Shown: piece after piece, positions 1 to 8,131 of the stretch
Numbering within the stretch: position 1 is the stretch's first letter
How the letters are laid out: each line of letters begins with the position of its first letter
DNA from: CAIWHR01 sp963708855
GTDB lineage: Bacteria; Pseudomonadota; Gammaproteobacteria; Burkholderiales; Casimicrobiaceae
DNA: 64,000 bases
Direction: 5' to 3'
Assembly (NCBI GenBank): GCA_963708855.1
Contig: CAVPUM010000010.1
Location: 186,001 to 250,000, forward strand
Translations under genes and position numbers: made by a program
Notes under the pieces: generated by a model
The model's database searches: none
What the model saw: only the letters and a program-made list of their open reading frames with translations
What the model was told of the DNA's origin: nothing

Positions 1-651
1 CAGCGGCCGCGAATGACCAGTGGAAGGCGTGTCGGCGGAGGCTTCGCCGACCTCGAAGATCTCGCCGCGCGCGGCGCCGCGCTCGGGCCACACGACGGAG
101 TAGAAGCTCGGCCGCTGCCCGTACCACGCGCTGTGCGGGAAGCGGGGGGCGATCAGCGCGGCGAGTTCGTCACGATAGAGCTCGCGCACGTGGAACTCGT
201 TCGTCACGCCGCGCTTGTCGGTGTACTCGACCTTGTTCGGGCACGACAGAACGACAAGACCGGCGGGCCGCAGCACGCGTCGCACTTCGTCGAAGAAGGC
301 CTCCTGCGCCGCGATATGCTCGAGCGTTTCGAACGAGACGACGGCGTCGAAGCTGGCGTCGGGGAACGGCAATGCTGCGCAGTCCGCCTGCCTGAACTCG
401 AGATTGGGCACCGACGCGTACCGGGCTCGCGCGTGGTCAATCGCCGGCTGGGAGAGGTCGGCGCCGGTGACGCGCGCGGCGTGCCGCGCGAGGAGCGCGC
501 TGCCGTAGCCCGCGCCGCAGGCGATGTCGAGGACATCGCGGTGCGCGACGATCGGCGCCGCGAAGTGGTAGCGATGCCAGTGTTCGTACCAGATCTCCCC
601 GGGGACGCCGGGGATGAAGCGCTCGCCATTAAATGAGAGTTCGTCGCCCAT
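1..651 (-). CDS. SAM-dependent methyltransferase (partial, C-terminus outside window)
   Basis: The reading frame starts at the ATG at 649-651 and runs off the left edge, giving 217 residues. A class I SAM-binding motif, DIACGAGYG, lies at residues 42-50, with an acidic strand-2 position (GADLSQ) about 20 residues later and a later segment ending in LSCPNK. This is the Methyltransf_11/25 pattern. The gene is divergent from a glycosyltransferase cluster, so a role in methylating a glycan or lipid-linked sugar is a reasonable inference, but the substrate cannot be read. The missing C-terminus could hold a further domain. The family assignment is secure. Confidence 0.8.
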   Translation of the reverse strand, partial: MGDELSFNGERFIPGVPGEIWYEHWHRYHFAAPIVAHRDVLDIACGAGYGSALLARHAARVTGADLSQPAIDHARARYASVPNLEFRQADCAALPFPDASFDAVVSFETLEHIAAQEAFFDEVRRVLRPAGLVVLSCPNKVEYTDKRGVTNEFHVRELYRDELAALIAPRFPHSAWYGQRPSFYSVVWPERGAARGEIFEVGEASADTPSTGHSRPL

Positions 652-870
652 GCTTCGGTTCGGCGCCCGCGCAACGGACGCACGGCAGCACAATGCGGGA
701 TACCGGAGCATCTGGCAAGACCGTTGCCAGCGCGCGCGAACCGGTGGAGTCGCGGGCGTCGGCCGTCGTCGCGCCAATCTCCGAAGCAGGGCCGCTCCGG
801 TAGAATGTCGGTCCTGCCGCGAGCCCGAATGTGTCGCCGAGAATGGCCGAAACGCAATCCTGATGCCTTC

Positions 871-2496
871 ATGAAAGTGCACGCGGAGCGGGAGCTTCAG
901 TTCGGCATCGACCGCTTGGTGACCAGCGGAAAGCGCATCTTCGGTTGGGGCTGGGTTGCGCATCCGGCACGAGCGATCACGGCGATCACGCTCCTGTCCC
1001 AGGGTGACGGTTGGGAGAGGCGGTTGCCGGTCAATTCCGGGCTCGACCGGGGCGACGTGCGCGAGGCATTTCCGGGCTTGCGCAACGCGGGCTCCGCGGG
1101 TTTCGTGGTGACGGGATACATCCCGGGATATCCCGTCCGGAAACTGGCACTGGAAATCCTGTTCGACGACGATGCGAGGGTGACACTCGATGTCACCCAT
1201 GTGCTGGAAGTGCGCCGGACCCGCCGGCGCAGATTGCAGCAGGTGCTGTGGCTGACACGATCCGTCTGGCGCCGGCTGAAGCGAGGCGACCTTCACGGCC
1301 TGCTGAGCCGGGCAAAGGCGCAGAATTACTTTGCGCCTGACCTCGACGACCGGGACATCGCCGGGCAGGTGCTGCCGCGTCTGGGCGCCTGGCGTGCCGT
1401 GTCCATCGTGTTCGACCACAACATGGGCGGCGGCGCGAATCAGTATCGCCGAGCCCTGATCGACGAGCGTCTCGCAGCCGGTTCGGCCGTGCTGTTGTGC
1501 ACGTACAACCTGCCGACGCTGGATTATCGGCTCACCCTCATGCAGCCGGAGGGCGACGAGGAAGTTTTCCGGGCGGCATCGTTTCTGAGCGTGGAAGAGA
1601 TGCTGGACAGCCCGCGTATCGAAGAGCTGTTCCTGAACAGCCCGGTTTCCTTCGACGAGCCCCTCCATTTTGCCGAATGGCTGGCCACGATGCGCGCCAG
1701 GCATCCGAAGCTGCGTCTCACCGTCGCGGTGCATGACTACTTTGCGGTTTGCCCGTCGTTCGTGCTGTTGAACGCGGATGGGCGCTACTGCGGCATACCG
1801 GACCTTGCCGAATGCTCGGCATGCATGAAGCGCCATCAGGCCAGTTACGTGAATCTGTCCCCGCCGACCGAGATCCCGCCCTGGCGCGCGGTGTGGGGCC
1901 GCTGCCTGCAGGCCGCCGACGAGGTGCGGTGCTTTTCCAATTCGACGCGGCAGCTGCTGCAGCGAGCCTACCCCGGCCTCGATCCGGAGCGCATCAGCGT
2001 CATACCCCATCGCGTCGACTATCGGCCGGCCCGCCCGCCCCGGCTCGATCACGCGGCTCCGCTGGTGGTCGGCATCATCGGTCAGATCAGCGCGCAGAAG
2101 GGAGCGCTGGTGGTCAGGGAGCTGGTAGCGCAGCTTCCCCGCGACCGGCCGGAGGCGAGGGTCGTCGTGATCGGGACGCTCGATGTCGCGCTCAAATCCG
2201 ATCGGCTGCGGGTGACCGGCACCTACCGACAGGAGGACCTGGTCGACCTGATCGAGAGCAACGGGATCAACATGTGTTTCTTCCCGTCGATCTGCCCGGA
2301 GACGTTTTCCTACGTCACCGAGGAAATGATCCGGCTCGACCTTCCGATCGTCGCCTTCGATCTGGGCGCTCCCGGCGAACGCCTGCGCGAATATGGCAAG
2401 GCGAGGCTGTGCAGCGAGGTCAGCGCCTCTGCCGCGCTCGCGCTGCTCGTCGCTTTCCACGAGGAGCTGGCGGCGAAGGAAATCCCGGTGGCGTAA
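871..2496 (+). CDS. Glycosyltransferase, GT4-like, with unassigned N-terminal domain
   Basis: The product has 541 residues if translation starts at the ATG at 871. Upstream in-frame starts exist but precede low-quality sequence. Residues 1 to about 125 form a beta-rich domain I do not recognise. A glycine-rich loop (HNMGGGANQYRR, near residue 178), a HDYFAVCP segment (near 287), VVGIIGQISAQKG (near 398) and a C-terminal PETFSYVTEEM segment (near 473) give the GT-B fold of GT4-like transferases. No signal peptide or membrane segment is visible, so it probably acts on the cytoplasmic face. It leads three co-directional glycosyltransferase genes, which suggests capsule, exopolysaccharide or O-antigen assembly. 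Donor and acceptor are unknown. Confidence 0.75.
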   Translation: MKVHAERELQFGIDRLVTSGKRIFGWGWVAHPARAITAITLLSQGDGWERRLPVNSGLDRGDVREAFPGLRNAGSAGFVVTGYIPGYPVRKLALEILFDDDARVTLDVTHVLEVRRTRRRRLQQVLWLTRSVWRRLKRGDLHGLLSRAKAQNYFAPDLDDRDIAGQVLPRLGAWRAVSIVFDHNMGGGANQYRRALIDERLAAGSAVLLCTYNLPTLDYRLTLMQPEGDEEVFRAASFLSVEEMLDSPRIEELFLNSPVSFDEPLHFAEWLATMRARHPKLRLTVAVHDYFAVCPSFVLLNADGRYCGIPDLAECSACMKRHQASYVNLSPPTEIPPWRAVWGRCLQAADEVRCFSNSTRQLLQRAYPGLDPERISVIPHRVDYRPARPPRLDHAAPLVVGIIGQISAQKGALVVRELVAQLPRDRPEARVVVIGTLDVALKSDRLRVTGTYRQEDLVDLIESNGINMCFFPSICPETFSYVTEEMIRLDLPIVAFDLGAPGERLREYGKARLCSEVSASAALALLVAFHEELAAKEIPVA

Positions 2497-2528
2497 GATG
2501 GGCGCGCTCCCATCGTCGAGAATGTTCC

Positions 2529-3779
2529 GTGGCTGAGGTCCTGCACGTCTTCACGAGCGCGGCGGTGAATTATCTGCCGAAGGTGCGGATTCTTTGCCGC
2601 TCGATCCGGCAATATCACCCCGAGGCCGTCGTCCATCTCGCGCTGGCGGACGAGCGTCCGCAGTGGCTGCGCACGGAAGACGAGCCCTTCGACTCGATCC
2701 TCGGCATCGAGGCGCTCGACATACCCGACTGGAAGGCCTGGAGCTTCACCCACAGCATCGTGGAGCTGTCCACCGCGATCAAGCCGTTCGCGCTGAAGCG
2801 TCTGTTGCATCTGCCCGATTGCCGGACCGTGCTGTATTTCGATCCGGACATGGTGCTGTTTTCCCGTGTCGATGACATCCTGTCCACTCTGGAGCGCAGC
2901 AATCTCGCGCTGACGCCGCATCAGACCAAGCCCGAGGAAACGCTGGATGCAATCGTGGACAACGAGGTCGCGAGCCTCAAGCACGGCATCTTCAACCTGG
3001 GATTCATCGGGGTCAGGAACACCACGGAAGGCCGGCGCTTCGCCGACTGGTGGGCCGAGCGAACCTACCATCTGTGCCGCGCGGAAGTGGAGAACGGCCT
3101 TTTCACCGACCAGAAGTGGGTGAACTTCGCCCCGGTTTTCTTCGACGACGTGGCGATCTTGAAATCGCCCCGGCACAACGTCGCCACCTGGAACCTGACG
3201 ACGCGCCGCATGACCGGCAGCTTCGAGCGCGGCTTTAGGGTCGACGACGAGCCTCTGGGCTTCTATCACTTCACCGGCTTCGACAGCGGCGCGCACCGGA
3301 TCATGGCGATCAAGAACGCCTCCGCGAGCCCGGCGGTGCAGGAACTGATCGCGTGGTACGAACAGGAGATCGCGGTCGCGGATCGCGATCCGATCAGCGA
3401 GTGGCCGTGGGCGTTCGGGCGCTTCTCGGACGGGACCCCCGTCGAAGCCGGCCACCGCTGGCTCTATCGCGAGAGTCGTGATTTGCAGCAGGCGTTTCCG
3501 GACCCGTACGAGGTGCCGAAGGATCGGATGGGCTATCTCGGCTGGTGCAATTCGGAGGGGAAGCTGAGGTACCCGGACGTGTTCACGGCGCGCGGCGCGC
3601 GGCGCCCGCCGTTCGCGGCACGGATACGGTCGGGCGTTTCGTTCGCGGCGACGTTGCGCCTGCTCCGGCTGCTGCTGTCGCCCCGAAGCGGCAAGGCGCT
3701 GCGGTCGAGGTTCGCGCGCGTGTTCCGGAGCGAAGGGCTGGGTGGCTTTGCCAAGCGGTTGCACGGACGGCGCGGATAG
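2529..3779 (+). CDS. Glycosyltransferase with DxD motif (GT8-like, GT-A fold)
   Basis: The start is taken as the GTG at 2529, giving 416 residues. No ATG in this frame precedes the conserved beginning VAEVLHVFTSAAVNYLPKVR. The metal-binding motif YFDPDMVLF lies near residue 104 and is followed by a conserved GIFNLGFIGV segment, the layout of GT-A enzymes that use nucleotide sugars. The C-terminal 60 residues are basic and may contact the membrane. It begins 32 bases after the preceding glycosyltransferase and ends just before the next, so the three are probably one transcript. The sugar specificity cannot be deduced. Confidence 0.75.
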   Translation: MAEVLHVFTSAAVNYLPKVRILCRSIRQYHPEAVVHLALADERPQWLRTEDEPFDSILGIEALDIPDWKAWSFTHSIVELSTAIKPFALKRLLHLPDCRTVLYFDPDMVLFSRVDDILSTLERSNLALTPHQTKPEETLDAIVDNEVASLKHGIFNLGFIGVRNTTEGRRFADWWAERTYHLCRAEVENGLFTDQKWVNFAPVFFDDVAILKSPRHNVATWNLTTRRMTGSFERGFRVDDEPLGFYHFTGFDSGAHRIMAIKNASASPAVQELIAWYEQEIAVADRDPISEWPWAFGRFSDGTPVEAGHRWLYRESRDLQQAFPDPYEVPKDRMGYLGWCNSEGKLRYPDVFTARGARRPPFAARIRSGVSFAATLRLLRLLLSPRSGKALRSRFARVFRSEGLGGFAKRLHGRRG

Positions 3780-3787
3780 AGGCGAGT

Positions 3788-4927
3788 TTGATCGACGTCA
3801 TCATTCCGGTCTACAAGGGCCTGCTGCAGACGCGGCGCTGCATCGACAGTGTGCTGCGCGCGGAGCAGACGACTCGCTTCGAGGTCGTGGCGGTCGACGA
3901 TGCCAGCCCCGACCCCGAAATCTCCCGTTATCTGCGCGAGATGACCGACCAGGGCCGGATAACGCTGCTGAGGAACGAGACCAATCTCGGGTTCGTCCAC
4001 TCGGTCAATCGCGGCATGGAACTGCACCCCGAGCGGGACGTCGTCCTGCTCAACAGCGACACCGAGGTCGCGAACGACTGGCTCGACCGGCTGCGGCGCA
4101 GCGCCTACGGGCAATCCGATGTCGGTACGGTGACGCCGTTCTCCAACAACGCCACGATCTGCTCCTACCCCTTTGAAGGCTGGACGGGGGGCCTGCCCGG
4201 CACGCTGGGGCTTGCGAGGCTGGACCGTCTCTTCGCGGCGACTAACGCCGGGCGCACGGTGGATCTACCGACGGCCGTGGGGTTTTGCATGTACATCCGG
4301 CGCGCATGCCTCGAGCATGTCGGGTTGTTCGATGCGCGGCGTTTCGGACGAGGGTACGGCGAGGAGAACGACTTTTGCATGCGCGCGGCCAGCGCCGGAT
4401 GGCGCAACGTTCTGGCCGGCGACGTATTCGTCTTTCACGAAGGGTCGGTGAGCTTTTCCGGGGAGCGTTCGACGCTGACCGAGAACGCCGGCAAAGCCCT
4501 GATGGACCTGCACCCCGACTATGTCCGCAAGGTGCGTGAGTTCGTCAGGCGCGATCCCGCAAGCGCACTGCGTGCGGCGGCGGACGGCGCGCGATTCGCC
4601 TTGGGGGCGGACGAGCCGGGGCAGGTACTGGCGGAGCGTGTTGCCGAGCGGAACCTGCTCAGAGCGCAGCTTGCGGAGGCGGGAAGATACGCGGAGGATC
4701 GGGAATCGCTGATCGCGAAACTGCGCGAGGGGTTGGCCTTGGCGGAGAAGCTGCTGGTCGAGCGTGACGAGGAAATGGCCAGGCTGCGCGCGGGGCTCAG
4801 CCACGCCGAGGCGCTCGCCTTCGAGCGGGAACGGGAGCTCGAGGAGCTGCGCCAACCCTGGTCCGGGAAGCTCAAGGTCCTGCTAATGCGAATGAAATCC
4901 CGGAGACGCCCGCAATCCCCGGCCTGA
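3788..4927 (+). CDS. GT2 family glycosyltransferase with C-terminal coiled coil
   Basis: The protein has 379 residues and starts at a TTG (3788) behind a GAGGCGAG ribosome-binding site; no ATG fits the conserved start IDVIIPVYKG. The GT2 hallmarks are present: VVAVDDASPD near residue 35, NSDTEVANDW (the DxD-type motif) near residue 88 and GYGEENDFCMRA near residue 188. Residues from about 275 to 365 are charged heptads (repeated LxxxL/E/R) predicted to form a coiled coil, unusual for a minimal GT2 enzyme and perhaps used for oligomerisation. It starts 8 bases after the previous stop, so it is very likely co-transcribed. It probably adds a sugar to a surface glycan. Confidence 0.82.
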   Translation: MIDVIIPVYKGLLQTRRCIDSVLRAEQTTRFEVVAVDDASPDPEISRYLREMTDQGRITLLRNETNLGFVHSVNRGMELHPERDVVLLNSDTEVANDWLDRLRRSAYGQSDVGTVTPFSNNATICSYPFEGWTGGLPGTLGLARLDRLFAATNAGRTVDLPTAVGFCMYIRRACLEHVGLFDARRFGRGYGEENDFCMRAASAGWRNVLAGDVFVFHEGSVSFSGERSTLTENAGKALMDLHPDYVRKVREFVRRDPASALRAAADGARFALGADEPGQVLAERVAERNLLRAQLAEAGRYAEDRESLIAKLREGLALAEKLLVERDEEMARLRAGLSHAEALAFERERELEELRQPWSGKLKVLLMRMKSRRRPQSPA

Positions 4928-4981
4928 CGCCACCGTCCCGGCAGCGGGGAACCACCTCTTCGATCCGGGACTCACGCGCCG

Positions 4982-5395
4982 ATGTACTTCCCGAACGTCA
5001 ACTTCCTGCGGGCATTCGCCGCGCTGCTGGTCCTGGTCTACCACGTCATCGAGCTCGCTCCCTGGCCGTTTTTCCCGACGGAGGGCCTGCCCTTGACGTT
5101 TCGCGTCGGCTGGATCGGCGTCGACCTGCGACGGCTCTTCCTCGGCGCGCTGGTGCTCGTCGCGGCACAGCTGCCCGACCTGACTCGCTAAAGGCTGCAG
5201 CGGCCGCTGAATTATCTTGGGGAATTCAGCTACGGCATCTACCTGTGGCACCTGCCGGCGATCCTGTTGCTCAAGAAGAGCGCGGTGGCACAGAGTGCGG
5301 AGGACATGCTCTGGATGGCGCTTGCCGGCGTGATCGCCCTTTCGACGCTGACCTGGCACCTGCTCGAGAGACCGCTCATCCGCCGCTTTCGCTGA
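4982..5395 (+). pseudogene. Acyltransferase-3 (OafA/YrhL-like) pseudogene with internal deletion
   Basis: The first part (4982-5191) has the N-terminus of membrane O-acyltransferases: NFLRAFAALLVLVYHVIE, then WIGVD. It jumps at once to a segment resembling the last transmembrane helices. An in-frame TAA at 5189-5191 is followed in the same frame by LNYLGEFSYGIYLWHLP and a terminal LLERPLIRRFR, ending at 5395. About 200 middle residues of the usual 350-residue family are missing, so the gene cannot encode an active enzyme. The intact gene would have O-acetylated a polysaccharide, which fits the upstream glycosyltransferases. Its end overlaps the convergent trmB by 20 bases. Confidence 0.85.
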
Positions 5396-6104
5396 CCGCG
5401 CCAAGGCGCCTTCGAAAGACGAGATCCCGGACGCCGTGGCCGAGCTTCAGCCCGCGCGCCTCGAACTTGGTCAGCGGCCGGTAATCGGGCCGCGCAGCGA
5501 AGCCGGCGGCGGCGTTGGATAGCAGCGGCTCCGCGGTGAGCACCGCGAGAATCTCCTGCGCGTAATCCTCCCAGTCCGTCGCGATGTGCAGGCAGCCGTC
5601 GGGCACCAGCCGCAGCGCGAGCTCGCGCACGAACGCCGGCGTCAACAGGCGCCGCTTGTGATGGCGCTTTTTCGGCCACGGGTCCGGAAAGAAGACGTGG
5701 ATTCCCGAGAGCGACGCCGCCGGAATCATCGCCGCGACGATCTCCACGACGTCGTGCCGGATAACCCGGACGTTGGTGAGGCCGAGTTCGGCGACCCGCT
5801 TCAGCAGGCTCCCCACGCCCGGGGAATGCACCTCGATGCCGAGGAAATCATCGGCTGGCCGCGCCTGCGCGATCGCGGCGGTCGTCTCGCCCATGCCGAA
5901 CCCGATCTCGAGCACGCGCGGCGCGCTGCGGCCGAACGCGCGGTCGAAGTCGATCGGAGCCGGTGCGAACGGAATTCCGAATCGCGGCAGCAACTCGTCG
6001 AGCGCGCGCTGCTGCGCAGGCGACATCCGTCCCTGCCGCAACACGAAGCTGCGCACCGGGCGATGCCGCGGTGTCGGGGTTGACGAAAGCGTGTCAACCT
6101 CCAT
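5376..6104 (-). CDS. trmB: tRNA (guanine-N7-)-methyltransferase TrmB
   Basis: TrmB methylates G46 in the variable loop of tRNAs. The product has 242 residues from the ATG at 6102-6104. It has the SAM motif VLEIGFGMG at residues 64-72 and the family signature FFPDPWPKKRHHKRRL at 138-153, where the PDPWPKKRH core marks TrmB. The C-terminal PLTKFEARG segment is also typical. A longer upstream reading is open but not conserved. It lies downstream of thiS, thiG and a secreted-protein gene on the same strand and is probably transcribed with them. The assignment is firm. Confidence 0.95.
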   Translation of the reverse strand: MEVDTLSSTPTPRHRPVRSFVLRQGRMSPAQQRALDELLPRFGIPFAPAPIDFDRAFGRSAPRVLEIGFGMGETTAAIAQARPADDFLGIEVHSPGVGSLLKRVAELGLTNVRVIRHDVVEIVAAMIPAASLSGIHVFFPDPWPKKRHHKRRLLTPAFVRELALRLVPDGCLHIATDWEDYAQEILAVLTAEPLLSNAAAGFAARPDYRPLTKFEARGLKLGHGVRDLVFRRRLGAVSESGG

Positions 6105-6150
6105 GGTGACGGACAAGTCGCCCTGACGGCGCGGCGGAGGACCCGCCACG

Positions 6151-6825
6151 TCACGGCGCCTGCGCGCGGACCCAGTCGGTGTCGGCGAGCCGCCGGGAAA
6201 GACGCGAACGCGCCGGTGCCCCGGCCGCGGTGTATTCGATGGTGACGGTTTCGGCATCCCTCCAGGTCGCGACAACGTCGGACCAGCTCGCGCGCGGCCG
6301 CCACGTCGACTCCTTGTGCACGCCATCGCGCGTCACCCGCCACAAGGCGAGCTCGTTGCTGCACCGCTGCGCGCAGAAATCCGCGGTCACCAGGCGCGCC
6401 CGGTCCGGCGAGAGTTTCGGATCGGCGGGCAACTCCACCTTGCGACCGGTCGTGCGCTGGAGAAGCGTGAACGTGAGATCGTCGCCGTCCGTGACGTAGA
6501 GCACGACGGCGTTGATCTCGCTGATGAAGTCCCACAGGCTGAACGAGCGGCCGCCGTTGATCGCTTCCGTGTCCGTGAAGGTGGTCGTGCCGGACGGATA
6601 GAGCGAAACCTTGAGCGCCGAGTGATCCCGCACCGCGAGATTGGGCAGCCGCTGCAACTGCAGGCCCTCGACCAGGCGCCCGCAATGCGCCGCGTCGTCG
6701 GCTTCCGCGCACAGCTTCGTCAGCTCCTCCACGGCAAGCGGAACGGCATGCGCAACCATCGCCAGCAGTGCGGCAACGGCGAGCGCGCTGCGCGCCGCGA
6801 ATCGGGCGTGTCCCGGGCATGCCAC
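6151..6825 (-). CDS. Secreted hypothetical protein
   Basis: The 224-residue product starts at a GTG (6825) five bases after the thiG stop, which suggests translational linkage. A basic N-terminus and a hydrophobic stretch (ALAVAALLAMVAHA) form a signal peptide, with cleavage likely near residue 27. Four cysteines are visible in the mature region (LCAEADDAAHC and FCAQRC), compatible with disulfides in the periplasm. I recognise no catalytic motif or named family. The position between thiG and trmB does not point to a role in thiamine synthesis or tRNA modification. Confidence 0.7.
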   Translation of the reverse strand: MACPGHARFAARSALAVAALLAMVAHAVPLAVEELTKLCAEADDAAHCGRLVEGLQLQRLPNLAVRDHSALKVSLYPSGTTTFTDTEAINGGRSFSLWDFISEINAVVLYVTDGDDLTFTLLQRTTGRKVELPADPKLSPDRARLVTADFCAQRCSNELALWRVTRDGVHKESTWRPRASWSDVVATWRDAETVTIEYTAAGAPARSRLSRRLADTDWVRAQAP

Positions 6826-6830
6826 TGCCG

Positions 6831-7650
6831 TCAGCCTATGAGGCCGGCAGTCGGCGAACTCGGGCTCGCCGCGTAGAGTTTGCGCGGCATCCGACCAGCG
6901 AGGAACGCTTCGCGTCCGGCTTCGACAGCGAGTTTCATTGCGCCCGCCATTCGCACCGGATCCCTCGCCGCGGCGATCGCGGTATTCATCAACACGCCCG
7001 CGCAGCCCAGCTCCATCGCGACCGAGGCATCCGAAGCGGTGCCCACACCCGCATCGACCAGCACGGGCACCTTCGCCGCATCAATGATGAGCTTGAGATT
7101 CCAGGGGTTGAGGATGCCCATTCCCGATCCGATCAGCGAGGCGAGCGGCATGATCGCGGCGCAGCCGATCGCTTCCAGCTCGCGCGCGATGATGGGGTCG
7201 TCGGAGGTGTAGACCAACACCTGGAACCCGTCGCGGACGAGCGTCTGCGCGGCCTCGATCGTCGCGCGCACGTTCGGGAACAGGGTCTGCGGGTCGCCCA
7301 GCACCTCGAGCTTGACCAGCGTGTGGCCGTCGAGCAGCTCGCGTGCAAGCTGCAGGGTGCGCACGGCATCGTCGGCCGTATAGCAGCCGGCGGTGTTGGG
7401 CAGATAGGTGAACTCCGACGGCGGCAGCGCGTCGAGAAGGGATGGCGCATGCGGATCCTGGCCGATGATTCGTCCGGCGGATCGCCACGGTGACGATCTG
7501 CGCCCCCGAGGCGACGACCGCCGCGCGCGTCTCGGCGAAATCCCTGTACTTGCCGGTGCCAACGAGAAGGCGCGACCGGTATGCGCGGCCGGCGATGACC
7601 AACGGATCGACCAAGGCGGACTGCGGCGTGTGCGGAGCATTCATCGCCAT
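6831..7650 (-). CDS. thiG: Thiazole synthase ThiG, disrupted by a one-base insertion
   Basis: ThiG forms the thiazole phosphate moiety of thiamine from deoxyxylulose phosphate, dehydroglycine and ThiS thiocarboxylate. The N-terminal part starts at the ATG at 7648-7650 behind a GGAG site and includes SRLLVGTGKY and VTVAIRRTN. The rest (from QDPHAPSLLDALPPSEFTYLPNTAGCY to the end) lies in another frame. Removing one base near 7467 joins them as RRTN-IGQDP, the expected family sequence. The later motifs LVKLEVLGD, VLVDAGVGTASDA and GVLMNTAIA are intact. As written, the gene would make a truncated protein. It is either a true frameshift or a sequencing error. Confidence 0.88.
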
Positions 7651-7694
7651 GATTTTACTCCGTTCCCGGTCAAACGCCGAGCACGAGCAGGGCG

Positions 7695-7892
7695 TCAGCC
7701 ACCTCCGACGGCGCCGACGATTTCGAGCTTGTCGCCCTCGGCAACGGAGGTATCGGCATAGCGGCTCTTCGGTACGATCACGCCGTTCTTTTCGACCGCG
7801 ATCCGCTTTCCCTCGAGGGCGAGCTCGCGCACGAGTTCGTCCACCGTCCGGACGGCCGGGTCGAGCGTGCGCGGGGTTCCGTTGATGATCAA
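7695..7892 (-). CDS. thiS: Sulfur carrier protein ThiS
   Basis: A 65-residue ubiquitin-fold sulfur carrier that ends in the required Gly-Gly (here VGGG), the site of thiocarboxylation by ThiF and ThiI/IscS-type enzymes. The conserved IINGTPR start and VAVEKNG-type core (RIAVEKNGVIVPKSRY) support the call. The start is a TTG at 7892 because an in-frame stop lies three codons upstream and no ATG is available. It sits 44 bases upstream of thiG on the same strand, the usual thiSG pairing. No TPP riboswitch was seen upstream. Confidence 0.92.
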   Translation of the reverse strand: MIINGTPRTLDPAVRTVDELVRELALEGKRIAVEKNGVIVPKSRYADTSVAEGDKLEIVGAVGGG

Positions 7893-7936
7893 GTCGCATT
7901 ACGCGAGCGGCTCCGCCGAAAGCTTCGGCACGGGCG

Positions 7937-8131
7937 CTACTGCCGGTATTCTTGCATTGCACTGCGCAGAAAGCGAACTTGCCGCTCGAAGCGCGTGCAG
8001 GCCGCACAAACCGACAGGTGCAGGCGCAGGAGTAGGCGCTGCCACGCGGACAATGCGGCATCCTCGCGCTTCGACACGAGGCGGGATGCGTCCTTGCACG
8101 AGATGACATGGCCGAGCGCGTTGCGGATCAT
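7937..8131 (-). CDS. Zinc-finger anti-sigma factor (probable separate start inside the fused frame)
   Basis: From an internal ATG at 8129-8131 the frame gives a 64-residue protein with CKDASRLVSKRED, then HLSVCAAC, the H-x3-C-x2-C core of ZAS/zf-HC2 anti-sigma domains, and ends MQEYRQ. In relatives this small protein is encoded directly after its sigma factor and is thought to hold it inactive until a stress signal arrives. Here the same frame is continuous with the sigma factor, so it may be made both alone and as a fused C-terminus. No membrane segment is present, so it would be a cytoplasmic sensor. Confidence 0.6.
   Translation of the reverse strand: MIRNALGHVISCKDASRLVSKREDAALSAWQRLLLRLHLSVCAACTRFERQVRFLRSAMQEYRQ

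Noticed and set aside
7893..7936. TPP riboswitch upstream of thiS
   Set aside because: The 44-base gap is too short and lacks the conserved CTGAGA and ACCTG elements.
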